Assembly: GCF_009789675.1 (NCBI RefSeq)
Contig: NZ_CP046916.1
Coordinates: 434,001 to 498,000, forward strand
Direction of reading: 5' to 3'
DNA from: Paraburkholderia acidisoli
Lineage (GTDB): Bacteria > Pseudomonadota > Gammaproteobacteria > Burkholderiales > Burkholderiaceae
Length of the DNA stretch: 64,000 bases
Each line of letters opens with the position of its first letter. Positions within the stretch are counted from its first letter, which is position 1. Shown piece after piece: positions 9,153 to 18,390 of this stretch. Position numbers and translations under genes: made by a program. The notes under the pieces are model-generated. The model was given only the letters and a program-made list of their open reading frames with translations. It made no database searches and had not been told where the DNA came from.

Positions 9153-11672
9153 ATGACGGATTGGCCACATGGGAATGGCGAGATGGCTCGCCTGATTCGG
9201 ACGTTCGACTGGGCCGGCACGCCGCTGGGACCCGTCGCGCAGTGGCCGTTTAGCCTCAAGAACACGGTCGACCTGATTCTGGCCTCGGGGCATGCCATGC
9301 AACTGGCGTGGGGACCGGAAAAAGTCATTCTGTACAACGACGCCTATGCGCCGATGCTGGGCGGGCAGCACCCGCGCGCGCTCGGTCTCCCGTTTCACAA
9401 GGCGTGGCCCGATATCTGGCGCGACATCGAGCCGCTGGTCGCGCAGGTGTTCGCGGGCGAGACCGTGAAGTTCGAAGACATGCCGCTCGTCATGAACCGC
9501 AACGGTTATGCGGAAGACACGTGGTGGAACTTCTCGTATTCGCCGGTGCGCGACGAGTCGGGCGAGGTCTCGGGGCTGCTGAACGTGACCGTGGACGCGA
9601 CGGCGAAGCACCGCACCCAGCAGGTGGAGCACGAGCGCGACACCGCCCATGCCCAGCTGCAACTCAACGAGGCCCGCTTCCGGGCACTGGTCACGGCGGG
9701 CGGCAATTCGGTCTACCGGATGAGCCCAGACTGGCGGATGATGTTCCAGCTCGACAGCCAGACGCTCGCCAACACGGCGGCGCCCATCGAAGACTGGGTC
9801 ACGAAATACATTCCCGACGAAGATCTGCCGAAGGTGCGTTGCGCGATCGACGCGGCCATTCGTACCCGCTCGCTGTTCGAACTGGAGCATCGCGTGCGCC
9901 TGTCCGACGGCGGCGTGGGCTGGGTGCTGTCGCGCGCGGTGCCGCTCCCGGGACCGGACGGCGAGATCGCCGAATGGTTCGGCTCGGCCAGCGACATCAC
10001 GCAGCGCATTCAGACCGAGCAGGCGATGCGCGAGCGCGAGGAACGGCAGTCGTTTTTGCTCGTCCTCAGCGACGCGCTGCGCACCGAACAGGCGCCGGAG
10101 GCCATCGGCCGCATCACCACGCGCCACGTGGCCGAACGGCTGGGCGCGGACCGCTGCTACATCGTGCGGCTCTCGCGCGACATCGGCAAAGGCTGGGCCG
10201 AGTTCGAGACGCGGCGCCCGGATTTATCGTCCGCCGAAGGGGAATATCGCCTGGACGACTTTCCCGAGTCGACGGCGCGCATGGAAACGCAGTCTCTGGC
10301 GCTTGCCGATATCGCGACGGACACGACGCTTTCGGACGTCGACAAACAATCGTTTCGCGCGCTGCGGATCGGTGCCATCCTCGCGGCGCCGCTGCGGCGT
10401 GGCGGGCGCGATACGTTCTGGGCACTCGTTGCGACGTCCACGCAACCGAGGGAATGGCGCAGCGAGGAGCTGCGCCTGCTGGAAGAGTCCGCCGAGCGAA
10501 GCTGGTCGGCCATGGAGCGTGCGCATGCCCAGGCCGCGCTGCACGACGCCGACCAGCGCAAGGACCAGTTTCTGGCCGTGCTGGCGCACGAGCTGCGTAA
10601 TGGACTCGCGCCGCTCGTGTACAACGTGCAAATCGGCAACAGCCGTTCCGGGAACGTCGCGCTGATGAAAGAGCTGTTCGTGCGCAGCGACCGGCAGTTG
10701 AGGCACCTCGTGCTGCTGGTCGACGACTTGCTGGACGTGGCGCGCATCACGACCGGCAAGATCGAACTGAAGCTCGAAACCGTGAATCCGCGCGACGTGG
10801 TGAATCTCGCGCTCGACGCCTGCCGCCCCGAAGCCGAGCGCAAGCACCACCATCTGACCGTGATCGACGAGGCGAGCTTTGGCCTCGCGGTGCGCGGCGA
10901 TCGCGTGCGCCTCACGCAGGTCGTGTCGAACCTGCTGTCCAACGCCACGAAGTACATGAACGACGGCGGCAACATCACCGTGCGGATCGCGCGGGACGGC
11001 GAGCAGGCGTTGATCGAAGTGAGCGACACGGGCATCGGCATTCCGCCTGCGGCGTTGCCGCGCGTTTTCGAGCTGTTTTCGCAGGTGCGCGAGCAGCAGG
11101 CTTATTCGGCGGGCGGCCTGGGGATCGGGCTTTCCATCGTCAAGCAACTGGTGGAAATGCATGGCGGCGGCGTGACCGCGGTGAGCGAGGGCGAGGGCCG
11201 GGGCAGTACGTTTTTCGTGCGCTTGCCGCTCATGGTGGGGGACGACGCGAGCGAGGCCGCCGACGTGGCGCAGCCCGAGGTCCCTGCGTCGGCCCGTGCG
11301 CTGCGGGTGCTGGTGGTCGACGACCGGCGCGACGCCGCCGATGCGCTAACGGAACTGCTGAAGCTCGACGGCCACGACGCGCAGGCGGCGTACGGCGGCG
11401 TGCACGCGCTGGAAAGCGCTCACCGGCGCCGCCCCGACGTGGTGTTCCTCGATCTGATGATGCCGGACATGGACGGGTTCGAAGTCGCCCGCCGGTTGCG
11501 TAGCGAGTTTCCGGACCAGCCGCCCTTGCGGATCGTGGCGCTCACCGGGCGCGGTCAGGAAACCGACCGGCGCGAAACCCAGGCGGCGTCCTTCGACGGT
11601 CATCTGACGAAGCCCGCCGTGGACGCCGAGCTGCGCTCCGTGTTGTCGGCGGCGCGCGAGTCGCTGGCGTGA
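9153..11672 (+). CDS. Soluble hybrid sensor histidine kinase (PAS-PAS-GAF-HisKA-HATPase-REC)
   Basis: An 839-residue protein without transmembrane segments. An N-terminal PAS-like domain (about 20-150, with WAGTPLGPVAQWP and ILYNDAY) is followed by a second PAS (175-290), a GAF (300-455), HisKA with AHELRNGL (H479), HATPase (GGLGIGLSIV) and a C-terminal receiver with phospho-acceptor Asp in FLDLMMP. Both PAS regions resemble the matching parts of the kinase at 4050-8405 (GPVAGW, IYNDAY, FRALIGAS), so the two genes look like diverged duplicates. The ATG at 9153 is preceded by GGAG nine bases upstream, which favours it over an upstream GTG at 9117. The signal sensed is unknown. Confidence 0.9.
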   Translation: MTDWPHGNGEMARLIRTFDWAGTPLGPVAQWPFSLKNTVDLILASGHAMQLAWGPEKVILYNDAYAPMLGGQHPRALGLPFHKAWPDIWRDIEPLVAQVFAGETVKFEDMPLVMNRNGYAEDTWWNFSYSPVRDESGEVSGLLNVTVDATAKHRTQQVEHERDTAHAQLQLNEARFRALVTAGGNSVYRMSPDWRMMFQLDSQTLANTAAPIEDWVTKYIPDEDLPKVRCAIDAAIRTRSLFELEHRVRLSDGGVGWVLSRAVPLPGPDGEIAEWFGSASDITQRIQTEQAMREREERQSFLLVLSDALRTEQAPEAIGRITTRHVAERLGADRCYIVRLSRDIGKGWAEFETRRPDLSSAEGEYRLDDFPESTARMETQSLALADIATDTTLSDVDKQSFRALRIGAILAAPLRRGGRDTFWALVATSTQPREWRSEELRLLEESAERSWSAMERAHAQAALHDADQRKDQFLAVLAHELRNGLAPLVYNVQIGNSRSGNVALMKELFVRSDRQLRHLVLLVDDLLDVARITTGKIELKLETVNPRDVVNLALDACRPEAERKHHHLTVIDEASFGLAVRGDRVRLTQVVSNLLSNATKYMNDGGNITVRIARDGEQALIEVSDTGIGIPPAALPRVFELFSQVREQQAYSAGGLGIGLSIVKQLVEMHGGGVTAVSEGEGRGSTFFVRLPLMVGDDASEAADVAQPEVPASARALRVLVVDDRRDAADALTELLKLDGHDAQAAYGGVHALESAHRRRPDVVFLDLMMPDMDGFEVARRLRSEFPDQPPLRIVALTGRGQETDRRETQAASFDGHLTKPAVDAELRSVLSAARESLA

Positions 11673-11730
11673 GGCCGATGCAACCGGTGCGCCGCGGCTG
11701 GCGATAGCGAGGTTCATCGCCTGGAACGGG

Positions 11731-11766
11731 AGCGGCGCCGGGTGTGCGCATCGGCGCCGCTTTATT
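11731..11766. terminator. Intrinsic terminator between convergent kinase and sulfatase genes
   Basis: AGCGGCGCCG (11731-11740) pairs perfectly with CGGCGCCGCT (11752-11761) around an 11-base loop, followed by TTATT. It lies 58 bases after the kinase stop and just before the sulfatase stop on the other strand. Confidence 0.6.
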
Positions 11767-11786
11767 CGCTACATTGCCCGCGCCGC

Positions 11787-13352
11787 TCACCACACGCCGT
11801 AGAACACCCCGGCTTTCTTGTACTGATGCGTGCCGCGTTCGACGTCGTCGTGCGTCACGGTCGTGCGGTTGCGCAGGCCGAGCGACCAGCCGAGCAGGCG
11901 CTCGCGCATGCCTTGACGCACGCTCTCGAACGCCGGGTCGGTGCCGAGGTCGACGAATTCCTCGGGATCGTTGCGCAGGTCGAACAACTGCGGCGCGAAG
12001 CCGTCCCAGTGAATGTATTTCCACGCGTCGGTGCGCACCATCCAGCCGCGGCAGGCGTCGGGGTCGCGGCCGAGAATCTGGCGTGCCTGCCGATACGCGT
12101 AGTCCAGCTCGGAGAACACGGCGTCACGCCATGGCTTTGACGTTGCGGCGTTGCGCGTGAGCGCGAGCAGCGAGCGGCCTTCGACGCGGTGTTCGGGGAC
12201 CGGCATGCCGAGCGCGTCCAGCAGCGTCGGGACGGTGTCGATCGCCTCGACGAAGCGCGCGTCGCTGCGGCCGCGCGTGGCGTCGGCCTCGGGCGACGGA
12301 TCGTAGACGATGTACGGCACGCGCTGCACGGTGTCGTAGAACAATTCCTTCTCGCCCAGCCAGTGGTCGCCGAGGAAGTCGCCGTGGTCGGCGGTGAAGA
12401 CGATCAGCGTGTCTTTCCAGCGTCCGAGCCGGTCCAGCGTTTCCCACAGTCGCCCGAGCTGATCGTCGAGCTGGCTGATCAAGCCCTGGTAAGCGGGCCG
12501 CACCTTGGCGATGACCTCGTCGCGCATGAAGTTGGCGCATTCCTCCTGCTCGAAGTAGGCGCCCGTCACCGGATGCGGCGTTGCGCGCTCGCGCGCCGCG
12601 CGCTGCACCGGCAAGCATTGATCGAGCGTGTACTTGTTGTGGTAGGGCGCCGGCGCCATGTACGGCCAATGCGGCTTCACGTACGAGAGATGCATGGCCC
12701 ACGGCGTGTCGCCCTGGCGTTCGATGAAGCGGATCGCCTGGCCGGTCGTGTAGGCGGTTTCGGAGTCGGCTTCGCGCACGCGCGCGGGCAGGTGGACATT
12801 GCGCATGTGCCAGCCGCTGACGATGCGGCCTTGTTCGTCTTCGGCCGAAATCACGAAGTCCGTCCACGGGTCGTCGCTCGCGTAGCCCTGGCGGCGCAGG
12901 TAGTCGGCATAGCCTCCGGCGGGTTCCGCGTGGTGACCGTCGTAGCGGTCGACCAGCGTGAAATGGCCTTCGCGCAGCAGGGCGCCGAGCGCGTTGCCGC
13001 CGTCCAGTTGCAGCCGTTGCAGACCGTGGCTGTCCGGCATCATGTGCGTCTTGCCGACCAGCGCGAGCGGCAGGTTGCGCGCGGCGAGGTATTCGCCCAG
13101 CGTGATCTCGTCGGTCGACAGCGGCACGCGGTTCCACGTCGCACCATGGCTCGCCACGTAGCGCCCGGTGTAGAACGACATGCGCGACGGACCGCACACG
13201 CCGGACTGCACGAAGGCGCGCTCGAATTTCATGCCGCGCCGGGCCAGACCGTCGATATTGGGCGTGGCCAGATAGGGATGCCCGTAGCACGAGAGGTGAT
13301 CCGCGCGCAGCTGGTCACACATCACGAAAAGCACGTTGCGGACGGTTGACAT
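11787..13352 (-). CDS. Sulfatase-like hydrolase, phosphonate monoester hydrolase/arylsulfatase type
   Basis: A 521-residue alkaline-phosphatase-superfamily hydrolase with no signal peptide, hence cytosolic. C53 in VCGPSR fits the C-x-P-S-R motif whose cysteine is converted to formylglycine. Metal-site features are visible: the N-terminal CDQLRAD, FTADHGDFLGDH further in, and KPHWPY mid-protein. The layout (PYHNKY, LISQLDDQLGRL) closely recalls the phosphonate monoester hydrolase PehA of Burkholderia. Substrates could be sulfate esters or phosphonate/phosphate diesters; sequence alone does not decide. The start used is MSTVRN, with GGA nine bases upstream; an in-frame extension to 13430 looks non-coding. 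It follows the MFS gene by 34 bases and is probably co-transcribed. Confidence 0.85.
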   Translation of the reverse strand: MSTVRNVLFVMCDQLRADHLSCYGHPYLATPNIDGLARRGMKFERAFVQSGVCGPSRMSFYTGRYVASHGATWNRVPLSTDEITLGEYLAARNLPLALVGKTHMMPDSHGLQRLQLDGGNALGALLREGHFTLVDRYDGHHAEPAGGYADYLRRQGYASDDPWTDFVISAEDEQGRIVSGWHMRNVHLPARVREADSETAYTTGQAIRFIERQGDTPWAMHLSYVKPHWPYMAPAPYHNKYTLDQCLPVQRAARERATPHPVTGAYFEQEECANFMRDEVIAKVRPAYQGLISQLDDQLGRLWETLDRLGRWKDTLIVFTADHGDFLGDHWLGEKELFYDTVQRVPYIVYDPSPEADATRGRSDARFVEAIDTVPTLLDALGMPVPEHRVEGRSLLALTRNAATSKPWRDAVFSELDYAYRQARQILGRDPDACRGWMVRTDAWKYIHWDGFAPQLFDLRNDPEEFVDLGTDPAFESVRQGMRERLLGWSLGLRNRTTVTHDDVERGTHQYKKAGVFYGVW

Positions 13353-13386
13353 CTTAGGTATCCGAAGTGAAATGAAGCGTTGCCGC

Positions 13387-14751
13387 TCAGCGCGAAGGCG
13401 TGCCGTCGCGGGTCGCGTCGGGGCTTGCATCGCGGGTAGTGGGCGGTGCGCCGGCGGGGCGGCGCGCGAGGTCGCGCATCGGCCACAAGGCGGCGAGCCC
13501 GACGAGCATCGCCACGGTCACGAAGTACGCCGGCATCATCTTGTCGCCCGTCGCACTGATCAACCAGGTGACGAGAAACGGCGAGAAGCCGCCGAACAGG
13601 GTGGTGGCCACGTTATAGGAAATCGACAGGCCGGTCGCGCGCACCTGCGCGGGGAACAGTTCGGCCAGCGCCGTGGAGGCGGGGCCCAGCGCGGCCGCCA
13701 TCAAGACGGCGAAGACGATCTCGGCGCCGAGCAGTCGCGGCAGGCTCGGCGCGGCCACGAGCCACAGGAACAGGGGATAGATGGTCAGCACGTACAGCGC
13801 CATCGAGACGCCCATCACCGGTTTGCGTCCGACGCGATCGGACAGCAGGCCGAACAGCGGAATCAGGATCATGCGCAGCGTGCCCGTGACCATCAGCACG
13901 ATGAAGGGCGCGGAGACGGGCAGCTTCAACTGGCTCACCGCGTAGACCGGCAGATAGACGTTGAGCACGTACTGGGCGACCGAGCTGGCGACCACCAGCC
14001 CGAAGGCGATCCACAGCGCCGCCTGATGCTCGCGCCACACCGTGGCGAGCGTCGAGGCGGCCTGGCGAGACGCGGTCGCGCTCGCGCCTTCGCGCGTGTT
14101 CGGCTGGTCCGGCACCGTCTCGTGCAACCGCGTGCGGATATAGAAGCCGACCGGACCGATCAGCATGCCGAATAAAAACGGCAGGCGCCAACCCCAGGCA
14201 TCCAGCGCGCTGGCGCTCAGGCCGCGCGTGACCAGCGCGCCCATCAACGCGGCCGTCACCGCGGCCACGAACTGGCCGAAGTTCTGCCAGCTGCCGTAAA
14301 AACCGCGCCGGTGCGGCGGCGCGTACTCGATCAGCATGGCTGTGGCACTGCCGAACTCGCCGCCCGCGGAGAGGCCTTGCAGCAGCCGGGCCAGCACCAC
14401 GACGACCGGCGCGGCGACACCGATGCTGGCGTAGCCGGGCGTGAGCGCCATCATGGCCGAGGACACCGTCATCAGCAGGATGACCAGTGAAAGGGCGGCT
14501 TTGCGCCCGGCGCGGTCGGCGTAGACGCCCAGCAGGATGCCGCCGATCGGGCGCATCAGGAACGCGCTGCCGAACGTGGCGGTGGTCAGCAGCATCGAGA
14601 CCGTCGGGTTCGACGCTGGAAAGAACTGGCGCGCGATGATCACCGAGAGGAACCCGAACACGATGAAGTCGTACCACTCGAAGGCGTTGCCGATGGTCGC
14701 GGCGACGATCGCGCGGCGGTTGGCCGGGGGCAGGGCGGGCAGGGTGGGCAT
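13387..14751 (-). CDS. MFS transporter, metabolite:H+ symporter (MHS) type
   Basis: A 454-residue inner-membrane carrier with about 12 segments. The N-terminal NAFEWYDFIVFGFLS and the YADRAGRK loop between segments 2 and 3 are hallmarks of the MHS group (proline/betaine, citrate, shikimate and alpha-ketoglutarate carriers). The start has AGGAGAAA eight bases upstream. The next gene downstream is the sulfatase, so it probably imports the ester cleaved by that enzyme. It is divergent from the LysR gene at 14948, which presumably controls it. Confidence 0.88.
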   Translation of the reverse strand: MPTLPALPPANRRAIVAATIGNAFEWYDFIVFGFLSVIIARQFFPASNPTVSMLLTTATFGSAFLMRPIGGILLGVYADRAGRKAALSLVILLMTVSSAMMALTPGYASIGVAAPVVVVLARLLQGLSAGGEFGSATAMLIEYAPPHRRGFYGSWQNFGQFVAAVTAALMGALVTRGLSASALDAWGWRLPFLFGMLIGPVGFYIRTRLHETVPDQPNTREGASATASRQAASTLATVWREHQAALWIAFGLVVASSVAQYVLNVYLPVYAVSQLKLPVSAPFIVLMVTGTLRMILIPLFGLLSDRVGRKPVMGVSMALYVLTIYPLFLWLVAAPSLPRLLGAEIVFAVLMAAALGPASTALAELFPAQVRATGLSISYNVATTLFGGFSPFLVTWLISATGDKMMPAYFVTVAMLVGLAALWPMRDLARRPAGAPPTTRDASPDATRDGTPSR

Positions 14752-14902
14752 GGCGGATTTCTCCTGGCGGCGGCCGGCCTCCTGGGCGGGCGGCTGCCAT
14801 GTCTCGTTTCAGTGTTGTCGTTTTTCGTGGTTGCCAGCGCGGCGCGCGTGGCTGGCCGCGTGGCATGCAATGAGGATTGTGTGGATTTACATCGATACCG
14901 TC

Positions 14903-14924
14903 CAATGAGATATTGCCTGCCAAT
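14903..14924. promoter_or_regulatory. Possible LysR operator (alternating CAAT/ATTG dyads)
   Basis: The divergent gap contains CAAT-N5-ATTG-N5-CAAT, two overlapping 13-bp inverted repeats with a nine-base period, 24-45 bases before the LysR start. LysR proteins commonly bind interrupted dyads in such gaps, so this is a candidate site for both genes. Confidence 0.35.
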
Positions 14925-14947
14925 CATAAAATAAAGGTTATGAGTTG

Positions 14948-15931
14948 ATGGGTCCCGCACCTTCCGGCGCCGCGTCCGGCGCCTCGCTCGAACGCAGCGC
15001 AATCGAAAGCTATTTCTCGCGTCAGTTGAAGCTGCGCCATCTCCAGTTGCTGGTGGCGCTGGCCGATCGCCAGACCGTCGGCAAGGTCGCCGACGCGCTG
15101 CACGTGACGCAGCCGGCCGTCTCGAAGATGCTCAATGAGATGGAAAAGGGCATCGGCGTGCCGCTGTTCGAGCGCGACGGCCGCCGCATCCGGCCCACGG
15201 CTTACGGCGAGTGCCTGATCCGCCATGCGCGCGAACTGTTGCTGCACGCGCAGCGCGCGAGCGAGGAACTGCACGCGATGACGAGCGGCGTTGGCGGTCG
15301 CGTCGAGGTGGGCGTGCTCTCAGTGGCCGCGCCAATCTTGATGCCGGCCGCCGTGGCGCTGTTCAAGCAGCGCTCGCCCACGGCCACGGTGTGCCTGCAG
15401 GAAGGCACGCTCGATCAACTCGTGCCCGCGTTGCGCGCGGGCCAGCTCGACATGATCGTGGGTCGCTTCGCGCGGGGTCTGGCCGCGCCGGAATTCACCA
15501 GCGAGCCGTTGTTCGACGACCCGACGGTCATCGTCGTCGCGCGCACGCATCCGCTGGCGTCGCGCAAGCGTATCAAGTGGGCCGACCTGGCCGGCCTCGC
15601 GTGGATCGTGCCGAGCGCGGGCGCGCCGATGCACCGGCATCTGCTGGCGGTGCTGGAAACGCATGGCGTGGGCACGCCGATCAACACCATCGAGTCGGTG
15701 GTGATCGACGCCAACGTGGGCATGCTGCAGTCGTATCCGGTGCTGGGCCTGCTGCCGCGTTCGCTTGCGCGCCATCATGAAGCGAACGGCGCGCTGAAGA
15801 TCCTGCCGCTGAGCCTTGGCGCCGCGCTCGGCCCGGTCAGCACGACATGGCGCGCCGACGCCGACGACACGCCGGCCAGCGCACTGTTTCGCGCCTGCCT
15901 GAGCGAGGCGGCGAAGGCCGTGCGGATTTGA
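14948..15931 (+). CDS. LysR family transcriptional regulator
   Basis: About 327 residues. A winged HTH covers roughly residues 22-85 (LKLRHLQLLVALAD, then VADALHVTQPAVSKMLNEMEKGIG), followed by a LysR substrate-binding domain. The HTH resembles the GbpR/PcaQ-like branch. AAAGG lies ten bases before the ATG at 14948; a TTG at 14945 is an alternative start. It is divergent from the MFS/sulfatase pair and likely activates that pair in response to its substrate. Confidence 0.88.
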   Translation: MGPAPSGAASGASLERSAIESYFSRQLKLRHLQLLVALADRQTVGKVADALHVTQPAVSKMLNEMEKGIGVPLFERDGRRIRPTAYGECLIRHARELLLHAQRASEELHAMTSGVGGRVEVGVLSVAAPILMPAAVALFKQRSPTATVCLQEGTLDQLVPALRAGQLDMIVGRFARGLAAPEFTSEPLFDDPTVIVVARTHPLASRKRIKWADLAGLAWIVPSAGAPMHRHLLAVLETHGVGTPINTIESVVIDANVGMLQSYPVLGLLPRSLARHHEANGALKILPLSLGAALGPVSTTWRADADDTPASALFRACLSEAAKAVRI

Positions 15932-16248
15932 TGGGATCGTGCGCCGGGTCGCTGGCGCGGAGCGAGACGTGCCGCGCGCTTGGAACGCCTCCCGCGATAA
16001 ATCGCGCCACGCACGTTCGTTGTTTTGCGTGCCGTTCGCGGCGCCTGCAACACCGGCTCGACGAATTTGCGCGGCTTCTGCGACTTGCTCGCAGACGTGC
16101 ATGCGGCCCGAAACCGAAGCGTTGTCACGCAAGGACGTGGCCGCGTATCTCGACGTGCCGGCGGGCTGCCGCCGTTCCCGAACACCGAAACTTCGATATC
16201 CCCGGCAAAGAGAGTTGGCTGCGATCGATAGCGCAAGTCATCTCGACC
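15932..16248. other. Intergenic region with possible HTH-gene remnant
   Basis: No complete gene was found in these 317 bases. A short reading frame from ATG 16101 (+) begins MRPETEALSRKDVAAYLDVPAG, which looks like the start of an excisionase/MerR-type helix-turn-helix. It then loses any recognisable pattern and runs into the end of the ATPase gene on the other strand. It may be a decayed regulator or a chance match. No tRNA or att repeat was seen at this island border. Confidence 0.3.
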
Positions 16249-18372
16249 TCATGCGCTTTCGGCGTCTTCCTCGAGTCGTCGCAAGATAAACATGGCATCA
16301 ACCTTTTCCGGCGGGCAAATATAGAAGTTGAAGTGGCTTCCATCCCATTGAACAGGGGGCTTGTCCTTGTCGAATCCTTCGTCGTCCACGTGTTGATCCC
16401 GTGTCCAGCCAAACGAAATGTGCGATTCGATAAGAGCGCCATTGAGCGATTCCAGAATGGATTTCGCATCGGGGTTCAATTCGGCAAACGGCACAAAGTA
16501 ATTCTGTATGAGATCGTCCAACGATACTTTGTCGGCTTGTCGCACCAGTAGCAGTCCCGCATTGGTACATTGACGTGCGATATTGCTTACATCCTCGCAC
16601 GAAACCCGCGAGAGACCGTAACGCCCCACCGCGCAGGTGATGCAGGCCAGTATCATCGCGCTCGTACTGCGCATGTTGTTCAGTCGAGGAAGGTCGACCA
16701 TATCAAACGTGAAATGAAATTGATTCATTCCAATATGGGTTAGACGGAATACACCGCCCTCCTCGCCAAGCGTGATCGCATTTTCGTGCCCCACCAGTTG
16801 CCGGCTGTCGGGGATAAATTGCTGATTGAGCCGGCGTACTGCCAGTTCAAGGCAGGGATGCACGAAGTAGTGAGAGCTTCTTCCAAGGTTAAAGGAACCC
16901 GTTCTGAACGCGCCAGGTGGTTTAAAGGCAATGTGCTGCAGATCGTTATTGATCTTTCTGACGAATCCGATCAGGCCGCGATTGATGAAATTGGAAAATG
17001 GATGATCGAGATGCGGTTCGGCCGTCTTGAAGCGATTGAAGCTGGAAAAGGCGCTCCGTTCCGATATGACATTCGTTGATATGAGCTTGAGCAGCGCATT
17101 ATAGCGATTGTCCCAATACGGAATCATTTCCCGCTTGTATTGCTTATAAAAAATATAACCGACCTCGTCAACCACGCGCCTGACCGTGTCGGGCTTGCGG
17201 TCGGTGCACGCAAGTCGATTTCCCAACATCACGATTTCCCTCGGCCTGCCCAGTGTATGCCTGTACAAGTATTCGAAAATGGGTTCGGCTACACGAGCTC
17301 CCGTCTTGTCATAAATTTCATCGTGTTCGATGGTGGTATAGCCGAAGAATCGCTCGATGGGGGTGATCGCATTGGGTGCGATCAGACGGCCGGGGCGCAT
17401 GCGAGCTATGTTGGCTTCGAAAATTTCCTGCCCGATAACCTTGTTGCAGGAAAGCTCCTGGTAGAGTTCCATCTCCTGAAGCGACAGCGCGGACCGGGAC
17501 GCATCGATCGCTTCTTTTCGAAGTGTGGAGATCACGCGTATTCTTCTACTGGCGTTCCGTAAGTCTCGTTGCGCCGCCAGTAGTCCCAACTGAGCGGAGA
17601 TCCAGACCTGCTCGCTCAGCGCGCCTGCTTGATAAAGACCCGTTACGATCGCTGCCTCGTCATCGGTGTCGTCGTCGCCGCCTGGGGCCGGGTAGTCGTT
17701 GGAACGATTCCCCGAACCATCGTACAGCTTGGTGCCGCTGCGGTAAGCGAGCAACGAATACCCAACATGCTTGTCGAAGGCTTCGTCGATACTGTCGATG
17801 AAGACGTAGGCGTATTGATCCAGCGTCGAAAGAATGGGTTTCAGCGTTAGTGTATAGAGATCCTGGTAAGAGGAGATACGTTCGTTAAGGAGCTGGATGA
17901 GGAAGGATTCAACGGTTCGTGGCGAACGTAAATCCACGTTCTCAGACATTTGATCGGAAATCTTCAATGCTCGCGCACAGGCGATGGGAAGTTTCAGCCT
18001 GGACCGGTAGATGATCGCCGTCGCGATGGCGGTCGACCAAAGCGTTTTCCAAAGACCGGGATTGCTGTACTGTTCTAAAGCGCCTTCTTTAAAATCAATA
18101 CCCAGACGATCAAATTTCTCGATCAACTCTTCTTTCGGCAGGAAAATGGCATTGACAGCCGAGTCGCGTATCAATTTGCTTTTTCGTTGCAGAGCCAGTG
18201 TTTTTCCCATGCCTTTTGGCGCAACCAGGGAGAGCACCGAATCACGATTGAGGAAGTCGAGGATCTCTGGTGTCTCCACGAAAGGTTGTGCCAACGGATT
18301 GGTGCTGTCCTGAGCGTCGAAGATCCACGCTCCATCACCATATTCTCCGTCCTGACCACAAATGTCGCCCAT
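16249..18372 (-). CDS. Large P-loop ATPase of unknown function (KAP/Sll1717-like)
   Basis: 707 residues. The N-terminal FVETPEI segment (31-37) is followed by Walker A APKGMGKT (51-58) and a Walker B-like YVFIDSIDEAF (189-199), as in STAND/KAP and Sll1717-type NTPases. An acidic linker (GGDDDTDDEA, 231-240) follows, then a long C-terminal region with no recognised domain. There are no membrane segments or nuclease motifs. AGGGG precedes the ATG by about seven bases. It is the second gene of a leftward pair: the membrane-protein gene ends 18 bases upstream. Codon use is clearly more AT-rich than in the neighbours, which points to horizontal transfer. Defence or membrane-stress roles are possible but unproven. 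Confidence 0.75.
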   Translation of the reverse strand: MGDICGQDGEYGDGAWIFDAQDSTNPLAQPFVETPEILDFLNRDSVLSLVAPKGMGKTLALQRKSKLIRDSAVNAIFLPKEELIEKFDRLGIDFKEGALEQYSNPGLWKTLWSTAIATAIIYRSRLKLPIACARALKISDQMSENVDLRSPRTVESFLIQLLNERISSYQDLYTLTLKPILSTLDQYAYVFIDSIDEAFDKHVGYSLLAYRSGTKLYDGSGNRSNDYPAPGGDDDTDDEAAIVTGLYQAGALSEQVWISAQLGLLAAQRDLRNASRRIRVISTLRKEAIDASRSALSLQEMELYQELSCNKVIGQEIFEANIARMRPGRLIAPNAITPIERFFGYTTIEHDEIYDKTGARVAEPIFEYLYRHTLGRPREIVMLGNRLACTDRKPDTVRRVVDEVGYIFYKQYKREMIPYWDNRYNALLKLISTNVISERSAFSSFNRFKTAEPHLDHPFSNFINRGLIGFVRKINNDLQHIAFKPPGAFRTGSFNLGRSSHYFVHPCLELAVRRLNQQFIPDSRQLVGHENAITLGEEGGVFRLTHIGMNQFHFTFDMVDLPRLNNMRSTSAMILACITCAVGRYGLSRVSCEDVSNIARQCTNAGLLLVRQADKVSLDDLIQNYFVPFAELNPDAKSILESLNGALIESHISFGWTRDQHVDDEGFDKDKPPVQWDGSHFNFYICPPEKVDAMFILRRLEEDAESA

Positions 18373-18390
18373 GCGGATCCCCTATCGAAG

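Noticed and set aside
16101..16289. Possible excisionase/MerR-type gene (LSRKDVAAYLDVP)
   Set aside because: Only about 13 residues look like an HTH; the rest is unrelated and overlaps the ATPase 3' end, so it is kept only as a remnant hint.
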